Positions 10,832 through 19,776 of a stretch of DNA of 64,000 nt are shown here, piece after piece. Numbering within the stretch: the first letter of the stretch is position 1; each line of letters begins with the position of its first letter. Source of the DNA: Magnetospirillum aberrantis SpK (lineage in GTDB: Bacteria > Pseudomonadota > Alphaproteobacteria > Rhodospirillales > Magnetospirillaceae); NCBI RefSeq assembly GCF_011022235.1, contig NZ_JAAIYP010000038.1:186001-250000 (forward strand). Direction: 5' to 3'. The notes beneath the pieces were generated by a model that searched no databases, was not told where the DNA came from, and saw only the letters and a program-made list of their open reading frames with translations. A program made the position numbers and the translations under genes.

Positions 10832-12457
10832 TCAGGCGTCACGCGCCAAGGGCAGGACCACGACGAAGCGGGCGCCGCCCTGCGGACGGTTCTCGGCCCA
10901 GATGCGTCCGCCATGGGCCTGGACGATTTGTTTGCTGATGGACAGACCCAGGCCGGAATGGGTGCCGAACTTCTCGGACGAAGGCCGTTCCGAATAGAAG
11001 CGGTCGAAGATGGCCTCGAGCTTGTTGTCCGGGATGCCGGGACCGTCATCCTCGACCTGAATCCGCACCGACGCCCCTTCGCGCCATGCCGAAAGCGAAA
11101 TAACTCCGCCCGGCGGACTGAACGACGCGGCGTTGCCGATCAGGTTGCGCAACACCTGCACCAGACGCCCCTCGATTCCGACGACCACCAGCGGATCGTT
11201 GGCCGGCACCCGCACCCGATAGTCAAGCCCACCTTCGTCTTCGCCGGTGGAACGGTAGATGTCGCACAGCGTTTCCAGCATGGCCGCCACGGCCACCGGC
11301 TCGTTCTCGGCCCGCGACAATTCGGCGTCGATGCGCGAAGCGTCGGAAATGTCGGTGATCAGGCGATTCAGACGTTCGACGTCGTCCTGGACAATGGCCA
11401 GCAGTTTGCGCTGCTTCTCGGGATCGGTCAGCCGCGCCGCCGTCTCCACCGCCGAACGCACGGATGTCAGCGGGTTCTTGATCTCGTGGGCGACGTCGGC
11501 GGCGAAGCGTTCGATGGCGTCCATGCGGTTCCACAGCGCCTCGGTCATTTCCTTGAGCGCACGCGACAACTCGCCGATCTCGTCGCGGCGGGCGGGAAAG
11601 TCGGGAATGCGGTGGCGGCGTCCATGCCCGTGGCGCACCTGTTCGGCGGCCAGGGCCAGGCGGCGGATGGGTCGGGCGATGGTGCCCGCCATATAAAAGG
11701 ACAAGGCCACGGTCAACGTCAGCGCCGCCACGAATATCTGAAGAATGTTGACGCGCACCTGGAACAGGCTCTTGGCGACGTTGCGCCCGTCGGCCTGGAC
11801 CACCAGGGCGCCGACCACCTGTTTATAGCGCTGAACCGGCACCGCCACCGACAAGACCAATCCGCCGGCCCGCGAGCGCACCGCCGTACTCTTGCGGCCG
11901 GCCAGCGCCGCCATGGCCTCGGGCCAGTGTTCGGCACGGTCGTCGGCGTGTTCCCGATGCGGCGACAAGGTGGGGTCCTTGGGCATCCAGGTGGTCACCG
12001 CCTCCCACCATTGCCCCAGATGGGCGCGCCAGCCGGGACCGGCCGGCGGCGGCAGTTCCTCGATCAGGATGTTGCCCTTGACCGACAGCAATTGCCGAGA
12101 ATCGGCGGCCAGTCCGCCCACCGCGTCGAACAGGCGGATGCGCACCTTGGCCGGTTCGGCCAGACGGCGGACCATCTGTTGCGCCAGATCGGGATTGAGT
12201 TCCAGAAAGCCCAGCGCCTGTTCGCTGACCGCGCCTTCGCCCACCGCGCCGGCAACCATCTCGGCCTGGGTGGTGAGCCCCGCCAACTCGCCCAGGATCA
12301 GCCCCTGTTTGTAGCGGTCCATGTAGAACAGGCCGGCCACCAGCAAGATGGGCGCCACCAGATTGACCGCCAGGATACGCCGGGTCAGCGGCGAACTGAG
12401 CGGCCGCCAGCGGCGGAAGCGGCGGCGCGGCGGCGCGAACTCAGAGGGAATCGTCAC
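10832..12457 (-). CDS. chvG: Sensor histidine kinase ChvG
   Basis: Membrane histidine kinase of 541 residues that pairs with ChvI. A basic N-terminus leads to a first membrane helix ([19 protein letters not shown], about residues 29-47), a periplasmic stimulus-sensing domain, a second helix near residue 250, then HAMP ([16 protein letters not shown]), HisKA with [15 protein letters not shown] as phosphoacceptor, and an HATPase domain ([25 protein letters not shown]). In other alphaproteobacteria ChvG/ExoS responds to acid or envelope stress and governs surface polysaccharide and central carbon genes. The start overlaps the chvI stop by 17 bases. Confidence 0.94.
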   Translation of the reverse strand: MTIPSEFAPPRRRFRRWRPLSSPLTRRILAVNLVAPILLVAGLFYMDRYKQGLILGELAGLTTQAEMVAGAVGEGAVSEQALGFLELNPDLAQQMVRRLAEPAKVRIRLFDAVGGLAADSRQLLSVKGNILIEELPPPAGPGWRAHLGQWWEAVTTWMPKDPTLSPHREHADDRAEHWPEAMAALAGRKSTAVRSRAGGLVLSVAVPVQRYKQVVGALVVQADGRNVAKSLFQVRVNILQIFVAALTLTVALSFYMAGTIARPIRRLALAAEQVRHGHGRRHRIPDFPARRDEIGELSRALKEMTEALWNRMDAIERFAADVAHEIKNPLTSVRSAVETAARLTDPEKQRKLLAIVQDDVERLNRLITDISDASRIDAELSRAENEPVAVAAMLETLCDIYRSTGEDEGGLDYRVRVPANDPLVVVGIEGRLVQVLRNLIGNAASFSPPGGVISLSAWREGASVRIQVEDDGPGIPDNKLEAIFDRFYSERPSSEKFGTHSGLGLSISKQIVQAHGGRIWAENRPQGGARFVVVLPLARDA

Positions 12458-13142
12458 GATAGCGGTAACCCACGCCGTAAAGGGTCTCGATGTGGGCGAA
12501 TTCGTCGTCTACTTCGCGGAACTTCTTGCGCAGACGCTTGATGTGGCTGTCGATGGTGCGGTCGTCCACGTAGATGTGTTCGCCATAGGCTTGGTCGATC
12601 AACTGGTCGCGGTTCTTGACGTGGCCCGGCCGCTGGGCCAGCGACTTGAGGATCAGGAACTCGGTCACCGTCAGATCGACGCTTTGGCCCTTCCAGGTGC
12701 AGACGTGGCGGGCCTGATCCAGCACCAAATGCCCGCGCACCAGGGTCGAGCCGGCCGCCGGCTCGGGATCGGCCGCCGCCTCAAGCCGGCGCAGCAACGT
12801 CCGAATGCGCTCGATCAGCAGTTTTTGCGAGAACGGCTTCTTGATGTAGTCGTCGGCCCCCATGCGCAGCCCCAGCAACTCGTCCACCTCGTCGTCCTTC
12901 GACGTCAGGAAGATCACCGGAATGGCCGATTGCTTGCGCAACCGTTGCAGCAATTCCATGCCGTCCATGCGCGGCATCTTGATATCCAGCACCGCCAGAT
13001 CCGCCGGCTGGGCCGTCAATCCGCGCAACGCCTCGGACCCGTCGGTGTAGGTGCGGACCTTGAAGCCCTCGGCCTCAAGCGCCATGGACACCGAGGTCAG
13101 GATGTTGCGGTCGTCATCGACCAAGGCGATGGTGTAACTCAC
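12441..13142 (-). CDS. chvI: Response regulator ChvI
   Basis: OmpR-family regulator of 233 residues. The receiver domain has the acidic pocket LVDDDRN, the phosphoacceptor Asp in [13 protein letters not shown] and Lys in FSQKLL. The winged-helix DNA-binding domain ends with [16 protein letters not shown] start at 13142 is preferred: it follows GGGAGGGAAG at good spacing and gives [11 protein letters not shown], the usual receiver start. A longer reading frame continues upstream across the divergent riboswitch but lacks any family similarity. It heads the chvI-chvG-hprK-rapZ-manX-ptsH-ptsI unit and is divergent from the cobalt importer operon. Confidence 0.94.
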   Translation of the reverse strand: MSYTIALVDDDRNILTSVSMALEAEGFKVRTYTDGSEALRGLTAQPADLAVLDIKMPRMDGMELLQRLRKQSAIPVIFLTSKDDEVDELLGLRMGADDYIKKPFSQKLLIERIRTLLRRLEAAADPEPAAGSTLVRGHLVLDQARHVCTWKGQSVDLTVTEFLILKSLAQRPGHVKNRDQLIDQAYGEHIYVDDRTIDSHIKRLRKKFREVDDEFAHIETLYGVGYRYRDDSL

Positions 13143-13275
13143 GACGGACTTCCCTCCCAACTGGGCTGTTGCGCAGCAAGGGTTACCCAATCCCTTTGTC
13201 CTGGCAACCCCCGCACGCCCGGTGCGGCATCTCGCGGCAATTGACAGGGCGATTGCGGCAAAATTATAGTTCGCC

Positions 13276-13502
13276 CCGATGGTTCCCCGCAGGTGCACGA
13301 TGTGCGCTTCGGGGTGAAAAGGGAACCCGGTACGGCAGCCGAAAAGGCGGCTTATTCCGGGGCTGCCCCCGCAACTGTAGGCGGAGAGGTTCCGGCCGTT
13401 CGCGATGCCACTGGCCCGTCCACGAAAATCCACTCGTGCGGCGATCACGCTGGGAAGGCTATGCCGGACCCCATGACCCGCGAGCCAGGAGACCTGCCAT
13501 CG
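13276..13502 (+). promoter_or_regulatory. Cobalamin riboswitch
   Basis: Leader RNA aptamer that lowers expression when adenosylcobalamin is abundant. Conserved B12-box elements are visible in order: GGTGAAAAGGGAACCCGGT at 13313-13331, GGCTGCCCCCGCAACTGTAG at 13361-13380 with GCGGAGAGG after it, CCACTGG near 13408, GGGAAGGC near 13452, and GACCCGCGAGCCAGGAGACC near 13475-13494. It lies 110 bases before cbiM, with room for an expression platform. GTCCCCTG at 13553-13560 pairs with downstream CAGGGG/GAC and could be part of it. Boundaries are approximate. Confidence 0.95.
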
Positions 13503-13611
13503 CACCCGCGTGCGCACGCTTTTCCGGGCGGGGTGTCCTGGAATCGTGGTTCGTCCCCTGGCGACAGGGGGGGACTGTGCGCCCGCTTTCGCGGATGTAA
13601 GGTGGATTGAC

Positions 13612-14259
13612 ATGCATATCATGGAAGGGTTCCTTCCCGTGGCCCACGCGGTGGGCTGGACGGTCGCTTCGGCACCGTTCGTGGTGGTCGGCGCACGCCG
13701 TCTCAAGACCGTGCTGGCCGAACATCCCGAGGCTCGGCTGAGCCTGGGCGCCGCCGGCGCCTTCGCCTTCGTGCTGTCGGCGCTGAAACTCCCCTCCGTC
13801 ACCGGCTCGTGCTCGCATCCCACCGGCACCGGCCTGGGCGCCATCACCATGGGCCCGGCGGTGATGAGCGTATTGGGCACCATCGTCTTGTTGTTTCAGG
13901 CGTTGCTGCTGGCCCATGGCGGCCTGACCACGCTGGGGGCGAACGTGTTCTCCATGGCCATCGCCGGCCCGTGGATCGCCTGGGGCGTGTGGAAGCTGGC
14001 GGGCAAGATGGGCGCGCCGGCCGCGCTGGCGGTGTTCCTGGGCGCCTTCCTCGGCGATCTCGGCACCTATGTGGTGACTTCGGTGCAATTGGCCCTGGCC
14101 TTCCCCGACGCCACCTCGGGCATCTTGGGGGCATTCCTCAAGTTCGGCGGCATCTTCGCCATCACCCAATTGCCGCTGGCGGTGGCCGAAGGCCTGTTGA
14201 CCGTCGTCGTCGTCAACCTGCTGGCGTCGCGCCAGGCCGGCACGGAGTCCAAAGCGTGA
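13612..14259 (+). CDS. cbiM: Cobalt ECF transporter substrate-binding subunit CbiM
   Basis: Membrane S component of the energy-coupling factor cobalt importer, 215 residues. It starts MHIMEGFLP; the N-terminal Met-His-Ile-Met is the metal-binding motif of CbiM and NikM, with a further His in [12 protein letters not shown]. Several membrane helices are evident (for example [19 protein letters not shown]). An upstream in-frame ATG at 13510 is rejected because the family N-terminus must be free and because AAGGTGG lies 7 bases before 13612. It is the first gene of cbiMNQO under the cobalamin riboswitch, which supports cobalt rather than nickel as substrate. Confidence 0.95.
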   Translation: MHIMEGFLPVAHAVGWTVASAPFVVVGARRLKTVLAEHPEARLSLGAAGAFAFVLSALKLPSVTGSCSHPTGTGLGAITMGPAVMSVLGTIVLLFQALLLAHGGLTTLGANVFSMAIAGPWIAWGVWKLAGKMGAPAALAVFLGAFLGDLGTYVVTSVQLALAFPDATSGILGAFLKFGGIFAITQLPLAVAEGLLTVVVVNLLASRQAGTESKA

Positions 14260-14528
14260 TGACCCGCACTTCCAACACCTTGCTGCTTTTGCTGGCGGTC
14301 CTCATCGTCGCCGCCCCCATGCTGCTCAAGCTGCCCGGCGAATACGGCGGAGCCGATGGCGCCGCCAAGGACGCCATCGCCGAGACCGGCTACGAACCGT
14401 GGTTCGAGCCGCTGTGGGAACCGCCCTCGGGTGAGATCGAAAGCCTGTTCTTCGCCCTTCAGGCGGCACTGGGTGCCGGCGTGCTGGGCTTCGTGCTGGG
14501 ATACCGCCGGGGACAGCGCCACAAATGA
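14259..14528 (+). CDS. cbiN: Cobalt transporter auxiliary subunit CbiN
   Basis: Small membrane protein of 89 residues that assists CbiM in cobalt uptake. It has two hydrophobic segments (NTLLLLLAVLIVAAPMLL near the start, and ALQAALGAGVLGFVLGY at the end) flanking a periplasmic loop with YEPWFEPLWEPPSGEIESL, the typical CbiN loop. Its ATG overlaps the cbiM stop (TGATG), and its stop overlaps cbiQ by four bases. Its presence, rather than a NikN-type subunit, supports cobalt specificity. Confidence 0.94.
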   Translation: MTRTSNTLLLLLAVLIVAAPMLLKLPGEYGGADGAAKDAIAETGYEPWFEPLWEPPSGEIESLFFALQAALGAGVLGFVLGYRRGQRHK

Positions 14529-15250
14529 TCCCATCCGACCGGCTGGCCCATACCAGCCGTTGGCGGAAACGTGCGTTGGCGGAAAAGGCTTTGCTGTCGC
14601 TGGGCCTTCTCGTCCTGGCGCTGGCGCTGCCCCCATGGCCGGGGGCGGCGCTGGTGCTGGCGGCGGCCGTTGTCTGTTCCGTCACCGCCGGCACCCCCTT
14701 GGGCGCGCTGGTCCGGCTGGCGGCCGGGCCGCTTGCCTTCATCCTGACCGGCGCCGCCACCTTGACCGTCCAGGGCGGTCCCGAAGGATTGCATTTTTCC
14801 CAAGCCGGCGCCCATCAGGCCGGACTTTTGGTCCTGCGTTCGTTGGCGGCGGTGTCGGCACTGTTACTGCTGACCGTCACCACCCCGGCCTCGGATCTGG
14901 TCCAGGGCCTGCGCCGCCTGGGCCTCCCGGCCGAAGTGGCCGAAGTGGCGCTCACCACCTATCGCTTGCTGTTCGTTCTGCTGGACACCGCCGCCGCCAT
15001 CCACACCAGCCAGGAGGCGCGCCTGGGCACCGTCGGCTGGCGGCGGCGCATCCGGTCCACCGGCCTTTTGCTCGGCAACCTCTTGCCCCGCGCGCTCGAC
15101 CGCGCCCGCCGTCTTGAACTGGGGCTGGCGGCACGCGGTTTCGACGGCAGCCTGCGCACGCTGTCGCCGGCCCGCCCGGTCCGCCCGGCCAACGTGGCGA
15201 TCATCGCCATGCTGTTGATCGCCTTGGGAGGGGCGGGTTTATGGATATGA
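14525..15250 (+). CDS. cbiQ: Cobalt ECF transporter transmembrane subunit CbiQ
   Basis: Energy-coupling T component of 241 residues. Several hydrophobic helices are visible (LLSLGLLVLALALPPW, LVRLAAGPLAFILTGAATL, NVAIIAMLLIALGGAGLWI at the end). The cytoplasmic coupling region carries the A-R-G-type motif LGLAARGFDG, which contacts the ATPase. It overlaps cbiN by 4 and cbiO by 10 bases, so the operon is tightly coupled. Confidence 0.93.
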   Translation: MIPSDRLAHTSRWRKRALAEKALLSLGLLVLALALPPWPGAALVLAAAVVCSVTAGTPLGALVRLAAGPLAFILTGAATLTVQGGPEGLHFSQAGAHQAGLLVLRSLAAVSALLLLTVTTPASDLVQGLRRLGLPAEVAEVALTTYRLLFVLLDTAAAIHTSQEARLGTVGWRRRIRSTGLLLGNLLPRALDRARRLELGLAARGFDGSLRTLSPARPVRPANVAIIAMLLIALGGAGLWI

Positions 15251-16080
15251 TCCTTGAAGCGCGCGGCCTGCATTACGCCTATGCCGGCGGGGTGGCCGCG
15301 CTCGATGGTCTCGACCTTTCGGTGGAACGTGGCCGACGCCTCGCCATCCTTGGCCCCAACGGCGCCGGCAAGACCACCTTGTTGATGCATCTGAACGGCA
15401 CCTTGCGCCCCGCTGCCGGCCAGGTGTTGCTGGACGGCGAGGTTCAGACACACGGCCGCGCCGCCCTGGCCGCATGGCGGCGCCGGGTTGGGCTGGTGTT
15501 GCAGGAACCCGACGACCAGTTGTTCGCCCCATCCGTGGCCGAGGACGTGTCGTTCGGCCCCCTGAACCTGGGCCTGTCCGAAGACGAGACCCGTGCCCGC
15601 GTCACCGAAGCCCTGGACAGCCTGCGTATCGGCGACTTGGCCGAACGCCCCACCCACATGCTGTCTTTCGGCCAGAAAAAGCGCGTCGCCATCGCCGGCG
15701 CGGTGGCCATGCGTCCCGAGGTGCTGTTGCTGGACGAACCCACCGCCGGCCTGGACCAGTTCGGCGCCGTTCACCTGTTGGCGGTGTTGGAGAAATTGCG
15801 GACCGGCGGCGCCACCTTGGTATTCACCACCCACGACGTCGATCTGGCCTGGGCCTGGGCCGACACCGTCGCCTTGTTCGTCAACGGCAAGGTCGTCCGT
15901 CAAGGCCCCCCCGAGGACGTCCTGGCCGATACCGAGGCCCTGGCGCAAGCCCGCCTCAAGCCGCCGCTGCTGCTGGATCTGGGCTTGGCTGCCCGCGATC
16001 ACGGTTGGCTCCCCCCCAGCGCCCGCCTGCCGCGCACGCGGGCCGAAGCGATGGCCCTGATGGAAAATATCAGCCGATAA
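15241..16080 (+). CDS. cbiO: Cobalt ECF transporter ATPase CbiO
   Basis: ATP-binding A component of 279 residues that powers cobalt import. Walker A is GPNGAGKTTLLMHLNG, the signature loop is LSFGQKKRVAIAGAVA (the SFGQ variant usual for CbiO rather than LSGGQ), and Walker B is VLLLDEPTAGLD, with FTTHDVDLAWAWAD after it. The C-terminal extension typical of ECF ATPases is present. It is the last gene of the riboswitch-controlled operon; a hairpin terminator lies about 280 bases downstream. Confidence 0.95.
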   Translation: MDMILEARGLHYAYAGGVAALDGLDLSVERGRRLAILGPNGAGKTTLLMHLNGTLRPAAGQVLLDGEVQTHGRAALAAWRRRVGLVLQEPDDQLFAPSVAEDVSFGPLNLGLSEDETRARVTEALDSLRIGDLAERPTHMLSFGQKKRVAIAGAVAMRPEVLLLDEPTAGLDQFGAVHLLAVLEKLRTGGATLVFTTHDVDLAWAWADTVALFVNGKVVRQGPPEDVLADTEALAQARLKPPLLLDLGLAARDHGWLPPSARLPRTRAEAMALMENISR

Positions 16081-16141
16081 AACAGCGGCTTAACGCATTT
16101 TCCGGCAAAAAAACGACGACGTTCATACCTTTGTTATATGC

Positions 16142-16167
16142 CGTTGCGCGTATTCATACGCGCAACG
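16142..16167. repeat. Perfect 26-bp palindrome downstream of cbiO
   Basis: CGTTGCGCGTAT at 16142-16153 and its exact complement ATACGCGCAACG at 16156-16167 are separated by TC. This is an unusually long perfect dyad. No T-run follows on either strand, so it does not look like an intrinsic terminator. It could be an operator, an RNA 3' hairpin of the cbi transcript or a dispersed palindrome. Confidence 0.7.
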
Positions 16168-16355
16168 CGAACGCCGTTTGCATCCATAGGGCAGGATGTC
16201 CTCAATCGCGAACGGGAAAGAGGTGATGAGAAAGCGGCCCCTCCACAAATCATCGGCCCGCTTTCACGCCAGCGAGAACAAGAAAAACCGAGCAGCAAGA
16301 ATCCCGCCCGGAAGGCGTTTCCTGCCCCACCCCCCCACGCTTTCCGGACCGGGCA
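16168..16355. other. Intergenic stretch, no convincing gene
   Basis: With the flanking palindrome and terminator this forms the 321-base cbiO-pcuC gap. An 80-codon frame from 16196 exists on the plus strand, but its composition and lack of family features suggest chance. Confidence 0.4.
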
Positions 16356-16395
16356 AGCCCCCTTCCCTTACCCCAGGGGAAGGGGGCTCAATTTT
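16356..16395 (+). terminator. Intrinsic terminator, plus strand
   Basis: AGCCCCCTTCCC at 16356-16367 pairs with its complement at 16377-16388, and the plus strand continues CAATTTTT. It probably ends the cbiMNQO transcript and insulates it from the convergent copper chaperone gene. Confidence 0.75.
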
Positions 16396-16401
16396 TCCCG
16401 T

Positions 16402-16869
16402 TCAGCGCTTGCCGCCGTGCATGGCCCCTACCGGCTGAACGTCGACGGTGACGGTGACCTTTCCGGCCTGGGCGAAGGTCAGCTCCATGGGAAAGCTGGT
16501 TCCTTCCTTGAGCGGTCCCCTAAGGCCGATCAGCATGACGTGCAGCCCGCCCGGCTCCATGACCACGGTCTTTCCCGCCGGCAGCTCGATGCTTTCCACC
16601 GCCACCATGCGCATGACGTCGCCGTCCTGAAGGTGAGTGTGCAATTCCGCCACCTTGGACACATCGACAGCGGCCGACAACAGGTTGTCGGTGACGGAAC
16701 CGGTGTTGGCCATGGTGAGGTAGGCGCCGCCGGCCGGAGCCCGCGCCGGGGTGGCCCGCGCCCAGGCTTCCTTGACTTCGATGGTGCCGACCTTGGCCTC
16801 GCCGGCCAGCGCAGGCAATGCCAGCACGGACACCGACACGGCGAGCACGGTTCCCAGCAACCTTTTCAT
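16402..16869 (-). CDS. Periplasmic copper chaperone PCu(A)C
   Basis: Exported copper(I) chaperone of 155 residues that in relatives delivers copper to cytochrome oxidase. The N-terminus MKRLLGTVLAVSVSVLALPA is a signal peptide ending in a likely ALAG cleavage site. The copper ligands of the family are present: Met in GGAYLTMANTG, then AELHTHLQDGDVMRM, and PGGLHVMLIGL. ATG at 16869 follows AAGGA, and a longer upstream frame lacks similarity. A SenC/Sco partner gene is not adjacent. It is convergent with the cbi operon and divergent from the HugZ-like gene. Confidence 0.9.
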   Translation of the reverse strand: MKRLLGTVLAVSVSVLALPALAGEAKVGTIEVKEAWARATPARAPAGGAYLTMANTGSVTDNLLSAAVDVSKVAELHTHLQDGDVMRMVAVESIELPAGKTVVMEPGGLHVMLIGLRGPLKEGTSFPMELTFAQAGKVTVTVDVQPVGAMHGGKR

Positions 16870-16952
16870 CTGCGATGATCCTTCCCCGATATGACACGGT
16901 TTCGCCCGCGATTCGCGGAGCGACATGGTAGAGCTTAGGGACAATCGACACC

Positions 16953-17663
16953 ATGGCCCATGACGCCGATCAAATGAAGACCCCGGATCTTCCCGCCGAC
17001 AACCGTCAGGCATTGCGACAGGTGGCCCGTTCCTGCCGCAAGGCGGTGCTGTCCACCCTGGCGGCCGATGACGGCAGTCCCTATGGGTCGCTGGTCACCG
17101 TCGCCTTCGACCTGGACCTTTCCCCCATCCTGTTGCTGTCGGGACTGGCCGACCACACCCGCAACCTGATGGCCGCCCCCGCCTGTTCGCTGCTGCTGGA
17201 CGGCACCGACGGCCATCCCAACCCCCAGACCGGGCCGCGCGTCACCCTGTGTGGCCGGGCCGAACGGGTCGATGAGCCACGGCTGCGCGCCCGCTTCCTG
17301 GCCCGCCATCCCGGCGCGGCGCTGTATGCCGATTTCGGCGATTTCTCGTTGTGGCGGATCATCCCCACACGCACCCATTTCGTCGGCGGCTTCGGCCGTG
17401 CCGTGTGGTTCGACGCCCCCTTCGGCCTTGCTCCCACCCAGATCGCCCAACTGGCCGCCGCCGAAGCGGCGTTGCTGGAGGATGCCAACGCCCGCTGGGG
17501 CGAACGACTGGGCGACGGCTGGCGGATCGCCTCGCTGGACCCGGACGGCGCCGATCTATCCAATGGGCAGGAATTCCGCCGCCTGATCTTTCACTCGCCG
17601 ATTGACGGACCGGAGCGGGTTCAGACCGCCCTGGCGGAATCCCTGAACCATGCTTCCGGCTAA
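16953..17663 (+). CDS. HugZ-like pyridoxamine 5'-phosphate oxidase-fold protein
   Basis: Split-barrel flavin/heme-type protein of 236 residues. The N-terminal PNPOx-like domain has [20 protein letters not shown] and [11 protein letters not shown]; the C-terminal region [18 protein letters not shown] matches the DUF2470-like domain of HugZ-type heme-utilisation proteins. Such proteins act in heme degradation or detoxification, or remain uncharacterised; no heme uptake gene is nearby. It is not pyridoxine oxidase PdxH, which lacks this C-terminal domain. It is followed by a 203-base gap before pckG. Confidence 0.8.
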   Translation: MAHDADQMKTPDLPADNRQALRQVARSCRKAVLSTLAADDGSPYGSLVTVAFDLDLSPILLLSGLADHTRNLMAAPACSLLLDGTDGHPNPQTGPRVTLCGRAERVDEPRLRARFLARHPGAALYADFGDFSLWRIIPTRTHFVGGFGRAVWFDAPFGLAPTQIAQLAAAEAALLEDANARWGERLGDGWRIASLDPDGADLSNGQEFRRLIFHSPIDGPERVQTALAESLNHASG

Positions 17664-17866
17664 GTCTTTCGCATAGGCCTCAGTCTACTAAGGGCATTGC
17701 CCGCGCGCCGCCGGGAAGCTATCTTCGGCTCCTCTTCACGGCGGCGGCGTGGGCATTACGCCCGTGTCGGATACGGCGATCGAAACCCGCGTCTTCCGCA
17801 TCATGGCGCGGCAGCTCTCTGGGGCCCGGAAAACGGCCACCATCAAAGGGATGGAGAACGGTAATC

Positions 17867-19705
17867 ATGACGAAACTCGGTATTCCCGGCGGCAGCACGG
17901 TCAACGCCAATCTGTTGGCGTGGATCGACGAGATGGCGAAGCTGTGCCAGCCCGACGCCATTCACATCTGTGACGGCTCCGAGCGGGAGTACGACGCCCT
18001 GTGCGAACTGATGGTCGCCGGCGGCACCGCCATCAAGCTGAACGAGGCCAAGCGCCCCAATTCCTACCTCTGCCGCTCCGACCCGCGCGACGTCGCCCGC
18101 GTCGAGGACCGCACCTTCATCTGCTGCACCAACAAGGACGACGCCGGCCCGACCAACAACTGGGTGGCGCCCGCCGAGATGAAGACCCGCATGGGCAAGC
18201 TGTACAGCGGCTGCATGAAGGGCCGCACCATGTACGTGGTGCCGTTCTCCATGGGTCCGCTGGGCTCCGACATCGCCCATATCGGCGTCGAGATCACCGA
18301 CAGCCCCTATGTCTGCACCAACATGCGCATCATGACCCGCATGGGTCAGGCCGTGCTGGACCTGCTGGGCAAGGAAGGCGAGTTCGTCAGGTGCCTGCAC
18401 TCGGTCGGCAAGCCGCTGGCCGCCGGCGAGGCCGACGTCGCCTGGCCGTGCGATCCCGACAACATCACCATCAGCCATTTCCCGGAAGAGCGGACCATCT
18501 GGTCCTATGGTTCGGGCTATGGCGGCAACGCGCTGTTGGGCAAGAAGTGCTTCGCGCTGCGCATCGCCTCGACCATGGGCCGCACCGAAGGCTGGCTGGC
18601 CGAGCACATGCTGATCGTCGGCGTGGAAAGCCCCGAGGGTGAGAAGACCTATGTGGGCGCCGCCTTCCCGTCGGCCTGCGGCAAGACCAACTTCGCCATG
18701 CTGCAACCGCCGAAGGGCTTCGACGGCTGGAAGATCTGGACCGTCGGCGACGACATCGCCTGGATCAAGCCCGGCGCCGACGGCAAGTTCTACGCCATCA
18801 ACCCGGAAGCCGGCTTCTTCGGCGTGGCGCCGGGCACCGGCTACCACACCAACGCCAACGCCATGGCGGCCTGCGCCAAGAACTCCATCTTCACCAATGT
18901 CGGCCTGACCGACGATGGCGACGTGTGGTGGGAAGGCATCTCGGAAGAGAAGCCGGCGCATCTGATCGACTGGAAGGGCAACGACTGGACCCCGGCCTCG
19001 GAAACCCCGGCCGCCCACCCGAACGCCCGCTTCACCGCCCCCGTCGGCCAGTGCCCGTCGGTGGACCCGGATTGGGAAAACCCGGCCGGCGTGCCGATCT
19101 CGGCCTTCATCTTCGGCGGCCGCCTGTCCAAGACCATGCCGCTGGTGTACCAGTCCTTCGACTGGGTGCACGGCGTCTATCTGGCCGCCACCATGGGCTC
19201 GGAGGCCACCGCGGCCGCCGTCGGCCAGGCCGCCATCCGTCGCGACCCGTTCGCCATGCTGCCGTTCTGCGGCTACAACATGGCCGACTATTTCAGCCAT
19301 TGGCTGGACATGGGCCGCAAGGTCGCCAACCCGCCGGCCATCTTCCGCGTCAACTGGTTCCGCAAGGACGCCAACGGCAAGTTCATGTGGCCGGGCTTCG
19401 GCGACAACATGCGCGTGCTGAAGTGGATCGTCGACCGCGTGCACGGCCGCGCCCCGGCGGTGGAAAGCCCGTTCGGCAACGTCCCCACCTATGACGACCT
19501 GAACTGGAACGGCCTGGACTATCCCAAGGACAAGTTCCTTGAGCTGATGACCATCGACCGCGAGGCCGGTGTGGTCGAAGCCCGCAGCCAGGAAGACAAT
19601 TTCGACAAGTTCCTGGACCGTCTGCCCGGCGAGTTCAAGTGCCAGCGCGAATTGCTCAAGGCCCGCATGTGGCGTTCGCCCGCCACCTGGACCCTGAAGC
19701 AGTAA
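17867..19705 (+). CDS. pckG: Phosphoenolpyruvate carboxykinase (GTP)
   Basis: Gluconeogenic enzyme converting oxaloacetate and GTP to PEP, CO2 and GDP. The 612-residue length fits the GTP-dependent family rather than the roughly 530-residue ATP enzyme usual in alphaproteobacteria. The P-loop is [13 protein letters not shown], with the catalytic cysteine in SACGKT, and other GTP-family blocks are [14 protein letters not shown] and [17 protein letters not shown] follows GGAGAACGG. The gene is a single unit with its own terminator. Its PEP product feeds the PTS Enzyme I encoded about 10 kb away. Two other genome-scale sources of PEP control, PfP and pyruvate enzymes, are not adjacent. Confidence 0.97.
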   Translation: MTKLGIPGGSTVNANLLAWIDEMAKLCQPDAIHICDGSEREYDALCELMVAGGTAIKLNEAKRPNSYLCRSDPRDVARVEDRTFICCTNKDDAGPTNNWVAPAEMKTRMGKLYSGCMKGRTMYVVPFSMGPLGSDIAHIGVEITDSPYVCTNMRIMTRMGQAVLDLLGKEGEFVRCLHSVGKPLAAGEADVAWPCDPDNITISHFPEERTIWSYGSGYGGNALLGKKCFALRIASTMGRTEGWLAEHMLIVGVESPEGEKTYVGAAFPSACGKTNFAMLQPPKGFDGWKIWTVGDDIAWIKPGADGKFYAINPEAGFFGVAPGTGYHTNANAMAACAKNSIFTNVGLTDDGDVWWEGISEEKPAHLIDWKGNDWTPASETPAAHPNARFTAPVGQCPSVDPDWENPAGVPISAFIFGGRLSKTMPLVYQSFDWVHGVYLAATMGSEATAAAVGQAAIRRDPFAMLPFCGYNMADYFSHWLDMGRKVANPPAIFRVNWFRKDANGKFMWPGFGDNMRVLKWIVDRVHGRAPAVESPFGNVPTYDDLNWNGLDYPKDKFLELMTIDREAGVVEARSQEDNFDKFLDRLPGEFKCQRELLKARMWRSPATWTLKQ

Positions 19706-19727
19706 GCTTCGGCCAAGGCTGAAACAG

Positions 19728-19760
19728 AAAACCCCCGCCGGAAACGGCGGGGGTTTTTTA
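19728..19760 (+). terminator. Intrinsic terminator of pckG
   Basis: AAAACCCCCGCCG at 19728-19740, loop GAAA, and its complement at 19745-19757 followed by TT. This is a strong GC stem with a GNRA tetraloop and a T-run of six, 22 bases after the pckG stop. Confidence 0.95.
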
Positions 19761-19776
19761 TCGGGGGGGCGGTACC

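Noticed and set aside
13143-13883. N-terminal extension of chvI across the riboswitch and cbiM
   Set aside because: The extension overlaps the conserved riboswitch and the cbiM coding region, while the receiver domain starts normally at the GTG at 13142.
16142-16167. Palindrome after cbiO as intrinsic terminator
   Set aside because: No T-run on either strand; a better terminator is at 16356-16395.
16196-16438. 80-codon frame after cbiO
   Set aside because: It runs through the plus-strand terminator hairpin and into the 3' end of the copper chaperone gene; the sequence is basic and Pro-rich without family similarity.
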